Part shown: positions 40,501-45,273 of the stretch, one piece after another | Layout of the letters: the number at the start of each line of letters is the position of its first letter | How positions within the stretch are numbered: the first letter of the stretch is position 1 | Assembly: GCF_932526225.1 (NCBI RefSeq) | Contig: NC_064036.1 | Coordinates: 2,108,001 to 2,172,000 of the forward strand | Source: Nematostella vectensis | Lineage: Eukaryota; Cnidaria; Anthozoa; Actiniaria; Edwardsiidae | Direction: 5' to 3' | Length of the DNA stretch: 64,000 nt | Made by a program: the position numbers and the translations under genes | Notes under the pieces: model-generated | Told to the model about the DNA's origin: nothing | Seen by the model: the letters and a program-made list of their open reading frames with translations, nothing else | The model's database searches: none

Positions 40501-40703
40501 CGGTTACTCTTCTGATCCAGAGCCTCATAGCTCATTTGCCGATTCTTTAACTCGACGGCAATATTGTTTGGAAATTCTGATGCAGTGGCAGAGAAAATTC
40601 CATGCAGCGTGCCTTGTGCAGATTCCATCGCGTAGCCAACAAAGGCCGAGTTCTCCGATGAGAACCTTTCCGCCCTAGAGATCGCATTATTCATGATTTT
40701 CAT
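17617..40703 (-). CDS. Pls/PosA-type NRPS-like protein (adenylation, carrier, membrane, three hexapeptide-repeat domains), disrupted by a Polinton
   Basis: Coding exons are 40703-40375 and 24531-24119 (one exon split by the 15.8-kb element), 21361-19891, and 19558-17617. They total 4155 nt, 1384 residues. Adenylation motifs include YTSGSTGQPKG (near residue 190), NSYGPTETT, YRTGDL, 'GRIDDQVKIRGFRVE' and LASGKVDKKKL. The carrier protein has ELGGQS, whose Ser takes phosphopantetheine (near 570). About six membrane segments alternate with three left-handed beta-helix (hexapeptide) domains. This is the layout of epsilon-poly-lysine synthetase (Pls) and its relatives, about 1300 residues long, which activate an amino acid and join it without a classical condensation domain. 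The substrate is unknown. Introns and neighbours are animal-like, so this is not bacterial contamination. On this haplotype the insertion should abolish the product. Confidence 0.85.
19891..21361 (-). CDS. NRPS-like exon 2: rest of adenylation, carrier protein, first membrane pair
   Basis: The acceptor tttcag|GA completes the Gly codon. Encodes motifs A5 to A10, the carrier protein and two hydrophobic segments ('LWIFGWSAAASIWIFWVFL' and a second through 'LYIVFIILWAFL'). The donor is CCAA|GTGAGT, phase 2. Confidence 0.85.
21362..24118. other. NRPS-like intron with a MITE and MITE fragment
   Basis: Holds the pogo-like MITE at 21644-22241, a G tract at 22030-22046, and near 23955-24000 a piece related to the right end of the element at 44371-44862 ('gcccgctcgg', 'ccctagatc'). 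ORFs here have no coding character. Confidence 0.6.
21644..22241. mobile_element. pogo/Tigger-like MITE with TA target duplication
   Basis: Left end CAGTGGAACCTGGATTTTAA and right end its inverse (through 'aaaatccaggttccactg'). TA lies on both sides (21642-21643, 22242-22243). The interior has degenerate repeats of 'gatacaacgatattt'. Confidence 0.85.
24119..24536 (-). CDS. NRPS-like exon 1, 3' part (after the insertion)
   Basis: Resumes with 'GAYVCIDPQH' directly outside the element and carries 'YIIYTSGSTGQPKG' and 'FSPSFDASVEEIWLAF'. It ends ACTG|GTGAGT in phase 1. Without the second target copy it supplies 413 nt; 329+413 = 742, which leaves exactly the one base the next exon needs. Confidence 0.85.
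24532..24536. repeat. target-site duplication, left copy (GCCCC)
   Basis: GCCCC lies directly before AGTAGTAGGG and is matched by GCCCC at 40375-40379 directly after CCCTACTACT. Confidence 0.85.
24537..24880. repeat. Polinton left terminus with subrepeats
   Basis: About 145 bp of unique end sequence is followed by an array of 'ccacctgtcaatcactttgt' units, most joined by CACGTGA and 'ccacgccca' (about 36 bp per full unit, plus short 21-bp units). CACGTG palindromes recur once per full unit. The array is about 97 bp shorter than the one at the right end. Confidence 0.85.
24941..28867 (+). CDS. protein-primed DNA polymerase B, left arm copy
   Basis: 1308 residues, full-length for Polinton polymerases. 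An N-terminal SAP-like segment (residues 8-40) is followed by a Pro-rich linker and a basic helical region. A Cys/His finger is near 437-460 and a C-x2-C...H-C-H cluster near 597-630. Exonuclease landmarks are YADFES (near 495), 'FHNLSGYDSH' (near 641) and 'YLESDVLLLADVF' (near 802). Polymerase motifs are 'YLDANNLYGWA' (near 901), 'KLMNNSVFGKT' (near 1037) and FTDTDSLM (near 1135). All catalytic Asp residues are present, so it looks functional. The last 52 nt overlap the convergent integrase gene. Confidence 0.95.
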   Translation: MAGLIEMENLKVKDLKALAKERGIPRYYWMRRDELVGALTSTSPPPPPRRVPLPKLVKGLPRPPRITPSNTSESILDGPVPEINVPILKPTQPTRSSRVQSLKHFANRAANLIKSELDKFADWILSYVPEPIKKTVKEAADKRVERLKERIKRLHEEVEDRFTPKEQQTALKGYLKTHGIAGQRGYDPKTFIARIKPKVLELIGRQEKPIKVKFIFTCGFIKEDPATAQIEEELGYFHTEKPEIVTESTDLSDLFDTMTNYLLGLVEQFQKQSSGWQFDQVEYFDINIDPLEPLSGSSYIPLPSELASKHAVINVRNEDDHECFKWAVTSAVYPREKDPQRLNKQMRENSEEFDWSGIEFPVSLKQIDKFEKQNPYTVNVFGYETKVYPLRISEKDPDNAINLLLISDDETNHYCWIKNMMRLVSTQIDEFHHTRFLCCRCLNSFRCKQSLEKHSECCGNHEAVGIEMPKIDKDGNLPHIKFKNYNRKMRVPFVVYADFESFTENIDTCSPDESKSFTKQYQKHKPSGFCYLIKCFDGDISPSELVRYTAESPDEDIPQLFVESLESDIKKIYDKFRFPKKVKMAPKDKIAYNDATHCHICEGELGEDKVLDHCHLTGKYRGAAHNECNLDHKIPKFFPVIFHNLSGYDSHLFIKNLGTSEGKINCIPNNEEKYISFTKQIVVDSFTNKKGNKIDVKRDIRFIDSFRFMSASLNSLVGNMSRECFKNLAEYYEGEELQLLLRKGVFPYDWFDGFSKLDATQLPQREAFHSKLNDTGISEEDHLHARRVWEAFGMGTMRDYHNLYLESDVLLLADVFENFRDVCLKNYGLDPAWYYTAPGLAWDAALKTTKVRLELLTDYDMLLMIEKGIRGGVSMISNRHGEANNPYMKEYDPDLPTKYITYLDANNLYGWAMSNPLPTHGFRWMGDQELSGWRDRPCILEVDLEYPHHLHDLHNDYPLAPESIGLGNVDKLVPNLNDKTKYVIHHETLRLYVSFGLKVTKIHRGVTFEESAWLEPYIDLNTDLRAKATNDFEKDFFKLMNNSVFGKTMENIRNRVDIRLVTDEKQAKKLISKPNYQHRTIFCENLAAIHMKKTKLIFNKPVYLGMSILDLSKTLMYDFHYNFVKPKYGEDAKLLFTDTDSLMYEIETKDFYEDISGDVRSMFDTSNFPKGHPSGIEVGVNKKVIGMFKDEAGGQQITEFVGLRAKLYSYKMDEGKEEKKCKGVKRAVVKKSIGFDDYKDCLFGKKPQMRLMNVIRSHKHDVYTETVNKVALSHEDDKRVICDDGIHTFAHGHFRTLLGGGSVSSGTT
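28816..29808 (-). CDS. Polinton integrase (rve/DDE), left arm copy
   Basis: 330 residues. The catalytic triad is visible as D75 (QADLLF), D137 (VDPGTEF) and E172 (FVERANR), with 34 residues between the second D and E. A helical N-terminal part precedes it, and the C-terminus has a chromo/SH3-like segment ('VGQPVLYYLSEGAPRRSF'). It would insert the element DNA into host targets. Transcribed towards the polymerase, with tail-to-tail overlap, and starting 33 bp from the capsid gene in the other direction. Confidence 0.93.
   Translation of the reverse strand: MSNESRLSKIYYSTDGYWKGYSAIYKLASVAKVSEAEAKRWLEKQALWQIYLPAPKYVPRPHWTVNKPNQIHQADLLFMPHDNVGRKTYRYALVVIDIASRYKDAEALTTKDSSGIAKGFEKIYSRKLKWPHTVIVDPGTEFRGEVTKIMKKKGVTIQRSEAGNHRAQAFVERANRTLAERLFSHQYAQEMISDDRSRVWVRRLPGVLKTLNSQPIRITGKEPAKSIGLKEVDIDPLTYKRPVGLDEVRLPPGVRVRYLLAPGEEEGGERRRATDPIWSLKVSDLSRSVVSVGQPVLYYLSEGAPRRSFVREELQVVPEDTEPPPNSVLK
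29809..29841. promoter_or_regulatory. 33-bp divergent promoter region between integrase and capsid genes, left arm
   Basis: Only 33 bp separate the two ATGs. The segment is AT-rich ('aaagattatctctcttttct', then 'taaaataaaag'). Any promoter for both genes must lie here or inside coding DNA. The mirror copy at 34973-35005 is identical. Confidence 0.5.
29842..31080 (+). CDS. probable major capsid protein, left arm copy
   Basis: 412 residues, beta-rich in pattern, with 'SPGETLYINIPKL' near 35-50, 'SLLFDLNVTG' and 'NNVGRNLVSRLKILFGGETL'. Position next to the packaging ATPase and overall character suggest a double-jelly-roll capsid protein of the Polinton/adintovirus kind, though shorter than many. 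No enzymatic motif is visible. The call is from context and resemblance, not from a structure. Identical at protein level to the right copy. Confidence 0.6.
   Translation: MAQAISEKINPNRIPREPFGLKAESSLNRITFNPSSASPGETLYINIPKLAENVVIVPGSVSLLFDLNVTGHANNTLVNNVGRNLVSRLKILFGGETLQDTQRYDLFQTYHDLYLQAEDREDRIKQGISSENMRKLRTNAGDKATSDAKEVALAAVHNTKYCIPLDHPILGEHGVFYPKALPHPLIFEITLAPVSDVVVYADTVKTPTYTITNLELEYACISSEYLAREALSAYQVGRGFFYENVILHKTFTISKPNDGVINEHINLPRRSMTGILCLFTESYTGGARDSEKFVNPSITSININVDGMPNRLYSKGMTPPDLWESVKKRFGREGVKQKDFYANNKFALWVDLRAHPDNSIHGGGLVLNNTRDGVKLEMKRKVGGTGNITCYMFVVADALMEVMNSNLRAIMY
31109..31735 (+). CDS. FtsK/HerA-type packaging ATPase, left arm copy
   Basis: 208 residues from the ATG at 31109; the frame is open seven codons further upstream but without an ATG. 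Walker A is GPTNCGKT (residues 16-23 from this ATG), and Walker B is LLVLDDC. This is the A32-like family that pumps DNA into capsids in Polintons, virophages and large DNA viruses. It follows the capsid gene by 28 bp and is likely co-expressed. Confidence 0.85.
   Translation: MEELREKVPFHCIITGPTNCGKTKYLTEQLRGPFRHVFEYIVLICPTYAKNKSYRRFAHGDKRFLVLSPDASNTDEINELLTDCAVLFSGTNTLLVLDDCAVSKDLKQRSNKFINLAFSGRHEGLSVWVLTQQLTSIAKPFRDNVACVVTFHNPSQIGTKTLFEDYGGDLDVETRKKFVELLKTEKYSRLCFCLRHPFQRYLEIPATR
31798..32322 (+). CDS. small Polinton protein of unknown function, left arm copy
   Basis: 174 residues from the ATG at 31798. The frame is open upstream to 31732, but that part overlaps the ATPase end. It has an acidic N-terminus, a helical middle ('GVGMSLGDIKKLPAKDVEKYFVRY' region) and a hydrophobic patch 'GLLVLKGGRMVALASGLF'. 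I do not recognise a domain. It could be a minor structural protein by position, but no jelly-roll or protease motif is seen. Confidence 0.7.
   Translation: MASIEDYMEEEPKSKGSSKGEPLEDDVEVKRESLAILASLGTTKEFLGVGMSLGDIKKLPAKDVEKYFVRYQTVLGKQVTDGLVESALQVVSQVISYVVPIDDTEELSKDLQNDELVKRELSNFAGLLVLKGGRMVALASGLFRVAKHVRLTPQETSNKLQEVSSTTEQALEHT
32300..32513. repeat. centre of the palindrome
   Basis: The axis is C32407. The only mismatch I see close to it is 32403 (C) against 32411 (A). Each side has about 2.3 copies of a 32-bp repeat built from 'gagcaagctcttgagcacac', then an AT-rich stem 'gatttaaagattcttta'. No Polinton terminus (AGTAGTAGGG) is present at the junction. Confidence 0.9.
32492..33016 (-). 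CDS. small Polinton protein of unknown function, right arm copy
   Basis: 174 residues from the ATG at 33016, identical at protein level to the left copy. It runs towards the axis, so the two genes converge with about 170 bp between their stops. Confidence 0.7.
   Translation of the reverse strand: MASIEDYMEEEPKSKGSSKGEPLEDDVEVKRESLAILASLGTTKEFLGVGMSLGDIKKLPAKDVEKYFVRYQTVLGKQVTDGLVESALQVVSQVISYVVPIDDTEELSKDLQNDELVKRELSNFAGLLVLKGGRMVALASGLFRVAKHVRLTPQETSNKLQEVSSTTEQALEHT
33079..33705 (-). CDS. FtsK/HerA-type packaging ATPase, right arm copy
   Basis: 208 residues from the ATG at 33705, identical to the left copy, with Walker A GPTNCGKT and Walker B LLVLDDC intact. Confidence 0.85.
   Translation of the reverse strand: MEELREKVPFHCIITGPTNCGKTKYLTEQLRGPFRHVFEYIVLICPTYAKNKSYRRFAHGDKRFLVLSPDASNTDEINELLTDCAVLFSGTNTLLVLDDCAVSKDLKQRSNKFINLAFSGRHEGLSVWVLTQQLTSIAKPFRDNVACVVTFHNPSQIGTKTLFEDYGGDLDVETRKKFVELLKTEKYSRLCFCLRHPFQRYLEIPATR
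33734..34972 (-). CDS. probable major capsid protein, right arm copy
   Basis: 412 residues, identical to the left copy. The reverse-frame shadows also match, so the DNA itself is the same or nearly so. Confidence 0.6.
   Translation of the reverse strand: MAQAISEKINPNRIPREPFGLKAESSLNRITFNPSSASPGETLYINIPKLAENVVIVPGSVSLLFDLNVTGHANNTLVNNVGRNLVSRLKILFGGETLQDTQRYDLFQTYHDLYLQAEDREDRIKQGISSENMRKLRTNAGDKATSDAKEVALAAVHNTKYCIPLDHPILGEHGVFYPKALPHPLIFEITLAPVSDVVVYADTVKTPTYTITNLELEYACISSEYLAREALSAYQVGRGFFYENVILHKTFTISKPNDGVINEHINLPRRSMTGILCLFTESYTGGARDSEKFVNPSITSININVDGMPNRLYSKGMTPPDLWESVKKRFGREGVKQKDFYANNKFALWVDLRAHPDNSIHGGGLVLNNTRDGVKLEMKRKVGGTGNITCYMFVVADALMEVMNSNLRAIMY
34973..35005. promoter_or_regulatory. 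33-bp divergent promoter region, right arm
   Basis: Exact mirror of 29809-29841, between the capsid and integrase start codons. Confidence 0.5.
35006..35998 (+). CDS. Polinton integrase (rve/DDE), right arm copy
   Basis: 330 residues; D75, D137 and E172 retained. Residues 1-116 match the left copy. Beyond that five substitutions appear (K118R, R203K, G207D, L238P and S285F by my count), so divergence starts part-way through this gene. Confidence 0.93.
   Translation: MSNESRLSKIYYSTDGYWKGYSAIYKLASVAKVSEAEAKRWLEKQALWQIYLPAPKYVPRPHWTVNKPNQIHQADLLFMPHDNVGRKTYRYALVVIDIASRYKDAEALTTKDSSGIARGFEKIYSRKLKWPHTVIVDPGTEFRGEVTKIMKKKGVTIQRSEAGNHRAQAFVERANRTLAERLFSHQYAQEMISDDRSRVWVKRLPDVLKTLNSQPIRITGKEPAKSIGLKEVDIDPPTYKRPVGLDEVRLPPGVRVRYLLAPGEEEGGERRRATDPIWSLKVFDLSRSVVSVGQPVLYYLSEGAPRRSFVREELQVVPEDTEPPPNSVLK
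35947..39873 (-). CDS. protein-primed DNA polymerase B, right arm copy
   Basis: 1308 residues with all exonuclease and polymerase motifs intact. About 35-40 residues differ from the left copy, mostly in the N-terminal 900, with only a handful in the last 400. No indels or stops. The 3' end overlaps the integrase by 52 nt as on the left. Confidence 0.95.
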   Translation of the reverse strand: MAGLIEMENLKVKDLKALAKERGIPRYYWMRRDELVGALTSTSPPPPPRRVPLPKLVKGLPRPPRITPSNTSESILDGPVPEINVPILKPSQPPRSSRVQSLKHFANRAANSIKSELDKFVDWILSYVPEPVKKTVKEAADKRVERLKERIKRLHEEVEDRFTPKEQQTALKGYLKTHGIAGQRGYDPKTFIARIKPKVLELISQQKKPIKVKFIFTCGFIKEDPATAQIEEELGYFHTEKPEIVTESTDLSDLFDTMTNYLLGLVELFQKQGSGWQFDQVEYFDINIDPFEPLSGSSYIPLPPKLASKKAIINVKNENDHECFKWAVTSAVYPREKDPQRFSKQMIENSEKFDWSGIEFPVSLKQIDKFEKQNQYTVNVFGYETKIYPLRISEKDPDNAINLLLISDDETNHYCWIKNMMRLVSTQIDEFHHTRFLCCRCLNSFRCKQSLEKHSECCGNHEAVGIEMPKIDKDGNLPHIKFKNYNRKMRVPFVVYADFESFTENIDTCSPDGSKSFTKQYQKHKPSGFCYLIKCFDGDISPPELVRYTAESPDEDIPQLFVESLESDIKKIYDKFRFPKKVKMTPKDKIAYNDATHCHICEGGLGEDKVLDHCHLTGKYRGAAHNACNLDHKIPKFFPVIFHNLSGYDSHLFIKNLGTSEGKINCIPNNEEKYISFTKQIVVDSFTNKEGNKIDVKRDIRFIDSFRFMSASLDSLVGNMSRECFKNLAEYYEGEELQLLLRKGVFPYDWFDGFSKLDATQLPQREAFHSKLNDTDISEEDHLHVRRVWEVFGMGTMRDYHNLYLESDVLLLADVFENFRDVCLKNYGLDPAWYYTAPGLAWDAALKTTKVRLELLTDYDMLLMIEKGIRGGVSMISNRHGEANNPYMKEYDPDLPTKYITYLDANNLYGWAMSNPLPTHGFRWMGDQEMSGWRDRPCILEVDLEYPHHLHDLHNDYPLAPESIGLGNVDKLVPNLNDKTKYVIHHETLRLYVSFGLKVTKIHRGVTFEESAWLGPYIDLNTDLRAKATNDFEKDFFKLMNNSVFGKTMENIRNRVDIRLVTDEKQAKKLISKPNYQHRTIFCENLAAIHMKKTKLIFNKPVYLGMSILDLSKTLMYDFHYNFVKPKYGEDAKLLFTDTDSLMYEIETKDFYEDISGDVRSTFDTSNFPKGHPSGIEVGVNKKVIGMFKDEAGGQQITEFVGLRAKLYSYKMDEGKEEKKCKGVKRAVVKKSIGFDDYKDCLFGKKPQMRLMNVIRSHKHDVYTETVNKVALSHEDDKRVICDDGIHTFAHGHFRTLLGGGSVSSGTT
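39945..40374. repeat. Polinton right terminus with subrepeats
   Basis: Inverse of the left terminus. It has more copies of the 36-bp unit, and units vary in one or two bases ('aaagtgattg' against 'aaaatgattg'). The outermost ~145 bp matches the left end closely. Confidence 0.85.
40375..40379. repeat. target-site duplication, right copy (GCCCC)
   Basis: Partner of 24532-24536. One copy belongs to the original NRPS-like exon; the other was made on insertion. Confidence 0.85.
40375..40703 (-). CDS. NRPS-like exon 1, 5' part (before the insertion)
   Basis: Starts at an ATG (40703; a second ATG at 40694 is possible). It encodes the front of the adenylation domain through 'LPRCPELYLTMLSVLKAGGA', where the element begins. 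The 329 nt include one target-duplication copy. The frame runs on into the Polinton terminus only by chance. Confidence 0.8.
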
Positions 40704-41150
40704 AAACTATATTCCCTTGTGAATACTCATACAATTTGTATTCTGTTCGTAGAGAATGAAGCAATCTTGTCCTAAGAGGTATCTTTATTGAATAAGTGAC
40801 GTCATTGGAATCCGATCCATGAGCTGTCAATGGTCAATGCCAGTTCAAGGTTTTTTATAAAAATCTTGAAAAGATTACTTAAAAGTGCAGAGCTGTTTTA
40901 AGATATTATAGAAGCTTTCGATCTTTATCAAAATGTTAGGGTCTAGTATCATTCATTCAAACTTATACTCGGACCTGTTAGTAGCTCAGTTCGATTCAGT
41001 TTAGGTTGATTTTAGCAGTACACATCGTGTTACGTAGAAAAACTAGAATAACTGGAGAAGCTCGTTTTACGTACGCAGGATAACTGTCAACAGGTCAACA
41101 GGTCAAGTTGAAGAATAACATCCAGCGCAGCTACTGTGCTTAGTGGATTT
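40704..41150. other. upstream region of the NRPS-like gene
   Basis: Probable promoter/5' UTR side of the minus-strand gene. No clear TATA element or other gene is recognised. Confidence 0.4.
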
Positions 41151-41349
41151 ATTTAATAAAACCTTTAAAAGAAAAAGTCGACAACAATGCAGATTTATGT
41201 TTTTTAGAACGATATTTCGGCAGGCCAATACCTGCCTTCTTCTTCCTTTATAACCTGAAGAAGGCAGGTATTGGCCTGCCGAAATATCGTTCTAAAAATC
41301 ATAAATCTGCGTTGTTGTCGACTTTTTCTTTTAAAGGTTTTATTAAATA
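41151..41349. mobile_element. foldback element with ~90-bp arms
   Basis: A near-perfect hairpin centred at about 41250. Arms contain 'cctttaaaagaaaaagtcga' and 'cgatatttcggcaggccaat'. The right arm has CTGAAGA, then a 6-bp stem and GAAA (41255-41284), which resembles a hammerhead core. Related to 43143-43440. Confidence 0.75.
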
Positions 41350-42319
41350 ATCAACTGTCGACGCATACCACAAGGTCCGACGCACACCAGCAGATAGATG
41401 CTGTCCGGTGGTTTCTTCCTACGTTTTTGTGGATTTATTTGTTGACATGCGGGCCGCTCAGAAAAGACATGTGCGATGATAAATCATCATTAAAAAAAAA
41501 CATACACCTATTTCAATAAATGTTTTCAGTGCGAATGGCAATTGTCAAATGGGAGTTCTAAGACCAATGACTGGCTTAAAGTAATATCCCGGGTCTGGGG
41601 CATACAAAAGTACGCTTTATAGTTTATGAAAAAAAAAAACGTCCCGAAGTAAGACGTGCGAATGCTAACCCCAATGCTGAAACCTCCCTGTTGCTAAATA
41701 AATAAGATAAATATGTCAAACGTCAGCAGTCATAACATTTTGGCACGTTCCAAGCAATCTCGATTACTCATCCACGTTCCCCCCAAGGGACCCCCCCAAG
41801 TTTTGTTGAGGGGTATGTTTTTGTGCAGAAGAACAGTTTATTTGTATTTCTTACGTTTATCTCTTTTTACGTCATAAGCCGGATACACTTGACCTTGCAG
41901 AAGTAGCGCGTTGCGTCAAGAAATAAACAAGCACCAGCAATTCCGGAAGCCAAATTTTGGTTCACTGAGGTTGCCATGCTCGATGTCATAATCCAATAGT
42001 AGCAGTGTCAAATCCAATAATAAAAATGTCAACTATACTGCGTACTGCTGCAAACAACCACTTATTACATCGAGATGATCTGGACTATTTAGTATTATAG
42101 CAATGTTTAATTTAGGGGCCGGGACTAAGGGAAAATCGACATGGGCGCCAAAATCATATCACGAGACACGTAGTAAATCCCGCGCTCGCTCATAAATAAC
42201 AAGCTAAACTAACATGACTGGACGCCTTGGGCACAAAATAGAGTAAAGCATTTTCTTTATGCATTTTTATGAAGCATCCAGGCCTTGAGAACTTCCTCCG
42301 CGGCTTCGTGGTAACCGGC
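41350..42319. other. gene-free DNA
   Basis: A segment at 41350-41420 ('tcaactgtcgacgca', 'ccgacgcacaccagcagata') is shared with 43440-43510, so the foldback element extends into it. Nothing else is recognised. Confidence 0.5.
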
Positions 42320-42850
42320 TTTTTTTTGCAAACTAATATATTGGGGAGCCTTACCATCACAAACAAGCCTAAAAACTAATATATTGGGGAGCCTCACCAT
42401 CACAAACAAGCCAAAAAACTAATATATTGGGGAGCCTCACCATCACAAACAAGCCTAAAAACTAATATATTGGGAAGCCTTACCATCACAAACAAGCCTA
42501 AAAACTAATATATTGGGGAGCCTTACCATCACAAACAAGCCTAAAAACTAATATATTGGGGAGCCTCACCATCACAAACAATTCTAAAAACTAATATATT
42601 GGGAAGCCTTACCATCACAAACAAGCCTAAAAACTAATATATTGGGGAGCCTTACCATCACAAACAAGCCTAAAAACTAATATATTGGGGGGCCTCACCA
42701 TCACAAACAATTCTAAAAACTAATATATTGGGGAGCCTCACCATCACAAACAATTCTAAAAACTAATATATTGGGGAGCCTCACCATCACAAACAAGCCT
42801 AAAAACTAATATATTGGGGAGCCTTACCATCACAAACAAGCCTAAAAACT
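42320..42850. repeat. ~43-bp minisatellite, about 12 copies
   Basis: Unit contains 'aaaactaatatattggggag' then 'ccttaccatcacaaacaagc'. Copies differ mainly by 'ccttacc/cctcacc' and 'aagcct/aattct', which form higher-order patterns. Confidence 0.95.
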
Positions 42851-43142
42851 TCGCGCTTTTCGAACTTAATATATATCGCTCCCGTACAAATACAAATTTA
42901 TGATGAACATTTTCGTTTTGGAGGTCTGGTAGCAGGAAGTTTTATTTTTCTTCTCAATTGACTAAAGATCAAATATCAATGGTTTCTCTTCTGATTACTT
43001 ATGCTGCACTAGTCAATTGAAACCCCTACCCCCATGGTCCCGGGGGAAGGGTGGGAGATTAGACGTTGACGCTGTACAAAACAGAGGAATGACCCCAACC
43101 GCTAGGGGGGCAGAGAGCCGTAGCAGGCCACGTAAGATTGGG

Positions 43143-43383
43143 ACGATATTTCGGCAGGCCAATACCTGCCTTCTTCAGGTTATAAATAAGTTACAATGGC
43201 ATGTTACAGCTAGTATATGTACAAAGTTCATTGATGATTAACCAATGAATTAATTTACTCAATTACTATTTTACCTTTTGTTAGTTAATCATCAATGAAC
43301 TTTGTACATATACTAGCTGTAACATGCCATTGTAACTCATTTATAACCTAAAGAAGGCAGGTATTGGCCTGCCGAAATATCGT
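43143..43383. mobile_element. foldback element with ~100-bp arms
   Basis: Arms share 'cgatatttcggcaggccaat' and 'gttacagctagtatatgtac'; the axis is near 43263. To the right it continues as a copy of the 41.3-kb element. The left arm reversed carries CTGAAGA..GAAA; the right arm has CTAAAGA, which breaks that motif. Confidence 0.75.
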
Positions 43384-44370
43384 TCTAAAAAACATAAATC
43401 TTCGTTGTTGTCGACTTTTTCTTTTAAAGGTTTTATTAATTAATCAACTGTCGACGCAGGCCACAAGGTCCGACGCATACCAGCAGATAGAGGCTGTCCG
43501 GTGGTTTCTTCCTACGTTTTGTAAGATTGAGGGGGGGGGGGGGGGGGGGACAATACATAATATTATTAGGGGGACGGCCACGCCCTTACTTGACATTTCC
43601 ACATGCCCCCAGTGCCCCACACCACATGCTACGGCCCTGTACTTTGCCCGGATAAACCAGCTAAGGTACAGGGGAAAAAACTAGATCCACTTTGCTTTTT
43701 TATGTTTTTAAACATAAAAAACCTTCTCCTCAACATATACGTGAATAAGTAATCGAGATTGATTTGAATGTGCCAAAATGATGTGAGTGCTAACGTTTGA
43801 CATATTTAACTGATTTATTATTTTTTAAAACAGCAAATATAGCAGTTTTGCTCCATTTAGAATACAATTTTTTTTGGTGTTGATAATTTAGCTGACATCT
43901 CCCATTTGGTAAATTTTCTTATTTTAATTAACACATCCATACCTTTTCAGACTATTTTGACAACCGCGATTTAACATGTTTCCCTTTATTTATTGTATGT
44001 AGTCCAATTGTAATTATGCCAAGCAAATAAACTGTGTCTAGTGCAATAAACAATTCTTTGTTGTTCTCTAGCTCGTTGGGAAAACTTAGGTGTCTTATTA
44101 TTATAATAAACTGCACATACGAAATGTTTGCTGTTGTAATTCGGCATTTTTACGCCGCAATCTATTCAGTAGACATAAACAGTTGAACAGTGTTCCACTT
44201 TTCAAAGTTTGCAGCTCGCAGCACAGGCTTCCCACCCGCGTAAGTAAAGGATAGGACGTTCGAATTCACGCAAATAGTTGAGTTACATCTTCATTCTATA
44301 ATTCATGAAATAAACTTAGTAAGGATGTACATGTATCCGTCTGTGGTTTTTTTCCCCTAGAAGCTCAATT
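43384..44370. other. gene-free DNA with a poly-G run
   Basis: G tract at 43531-43549. A fragment 'gctacggccctg' at about 43628 matches the termini of the MITE at 61161-61673. No coding gene. Confidence 0.5.
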
Positions 44371-44862
44371 CAGGGGCGGATCCAGGTGCCAAAAAAGGGG
44401 GGCGAAGCAAGGGTTTTAAGAAAGTGGGGGCCGGATTCAATGTTTTATGAGGCTAAATGCTCGCATTAATGCAGGGTTTGACTCACAACACAGGGCAGCG
44501 TCAGGTGCGCGTGGTACAGCGGTATGCCTTTGAAAGGTAGCTTTGCACCGAACAGCAAATCCTCTGTTCGACCGTCCTTTGGTGCTAAGACGTGGGAAGC
44601 GATTTCCCTCCCATCCCAGATAGGTATATAGTTACTTAGTTAGTATTCCACTGCTTATTAGTGTGACGGATGTCAAGTGTGGGACGGTGACATGGTTACC
44701 ATGGTTACCGAGCGCAGCAATCTCCATTGGGCACCCGCCAACTCATCTAGTGTTGACGAGTTTAATTGTGTATTTCCTTATATTGCTTGTTATTTTTTAG
44801 CCAAATATCGGAAAATAGGGGGGCCTGGGCCCGCTCGGTCCACCCCTAGATCCGCCTCTTCA
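44371..44862. mobile_element. short interspersed element with tRNA-like promoter and inverted ends
   Basis: Ends read 'aggggcggatccagg' and, inverted, 'ccctagatccgcct', flanked by TCAATT on both sides. Inside (44505-44590) 'gcgtggtacagcggtatgcc' and 'ctgttcgacc' resemble the A and B boxes of a tRNA-type pol III promoter. It could be a SINE or a MITE that captured one. Confidence 0.5.
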
Positions 44863-45273
44863 ATTTTACGAGTTTAGAGTCTCTTATTTTGTGTCGATAC
44901 TAAATATGTTGAAACTTAATTCTGACTACCTCAGCTTCAGATCGATTTTCTGCCGGATTTTAAGCAGTACGAAATCACTGACACCGGTACAGGATGGGAA
45001 ACTATCTGAGACTATCCCGAATCGAGTTTTTAAGTAATCCGCCTAAAAACCTGGGAGAAATTATTTTTTGAACGTCAATTTTAGCTTACCGTCGATGATC
45101 GGGACAGGCAGCTGGTCAAATGGCATCCTTGGAATGTAATTTGCACAGACAGCGTAGCCCCACACCACCACCCTAGACCTCCTGTGTCCCTTCTCCATAC
45201 CTTCCAGGTCGCAAACGTCGACAGTCCGCATGTACTCCCCATAGCTATACAAGTTACGTTTCACACAACAACT
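44863..45273. other. gene-free DNA
   Basis: No coding gene or repeat recognised. A 71-codon minus-strand frame at 45061-45276 has no recognisable domain. Confidence 0.4.

Noticed and set aside
39924-40703. A 259-codon frame joining the NRPS start to Polinton terminal repeats
   Set aside because: Real coding sequence ends at the insertion border (40375); the tail is the element's subrepeats in frame by chance.
42320-42850. CRISPR-like array
   Set aside because: Repeats are contiguous with no unique spacers; this is an ordinary minisatellite in an animal genome.
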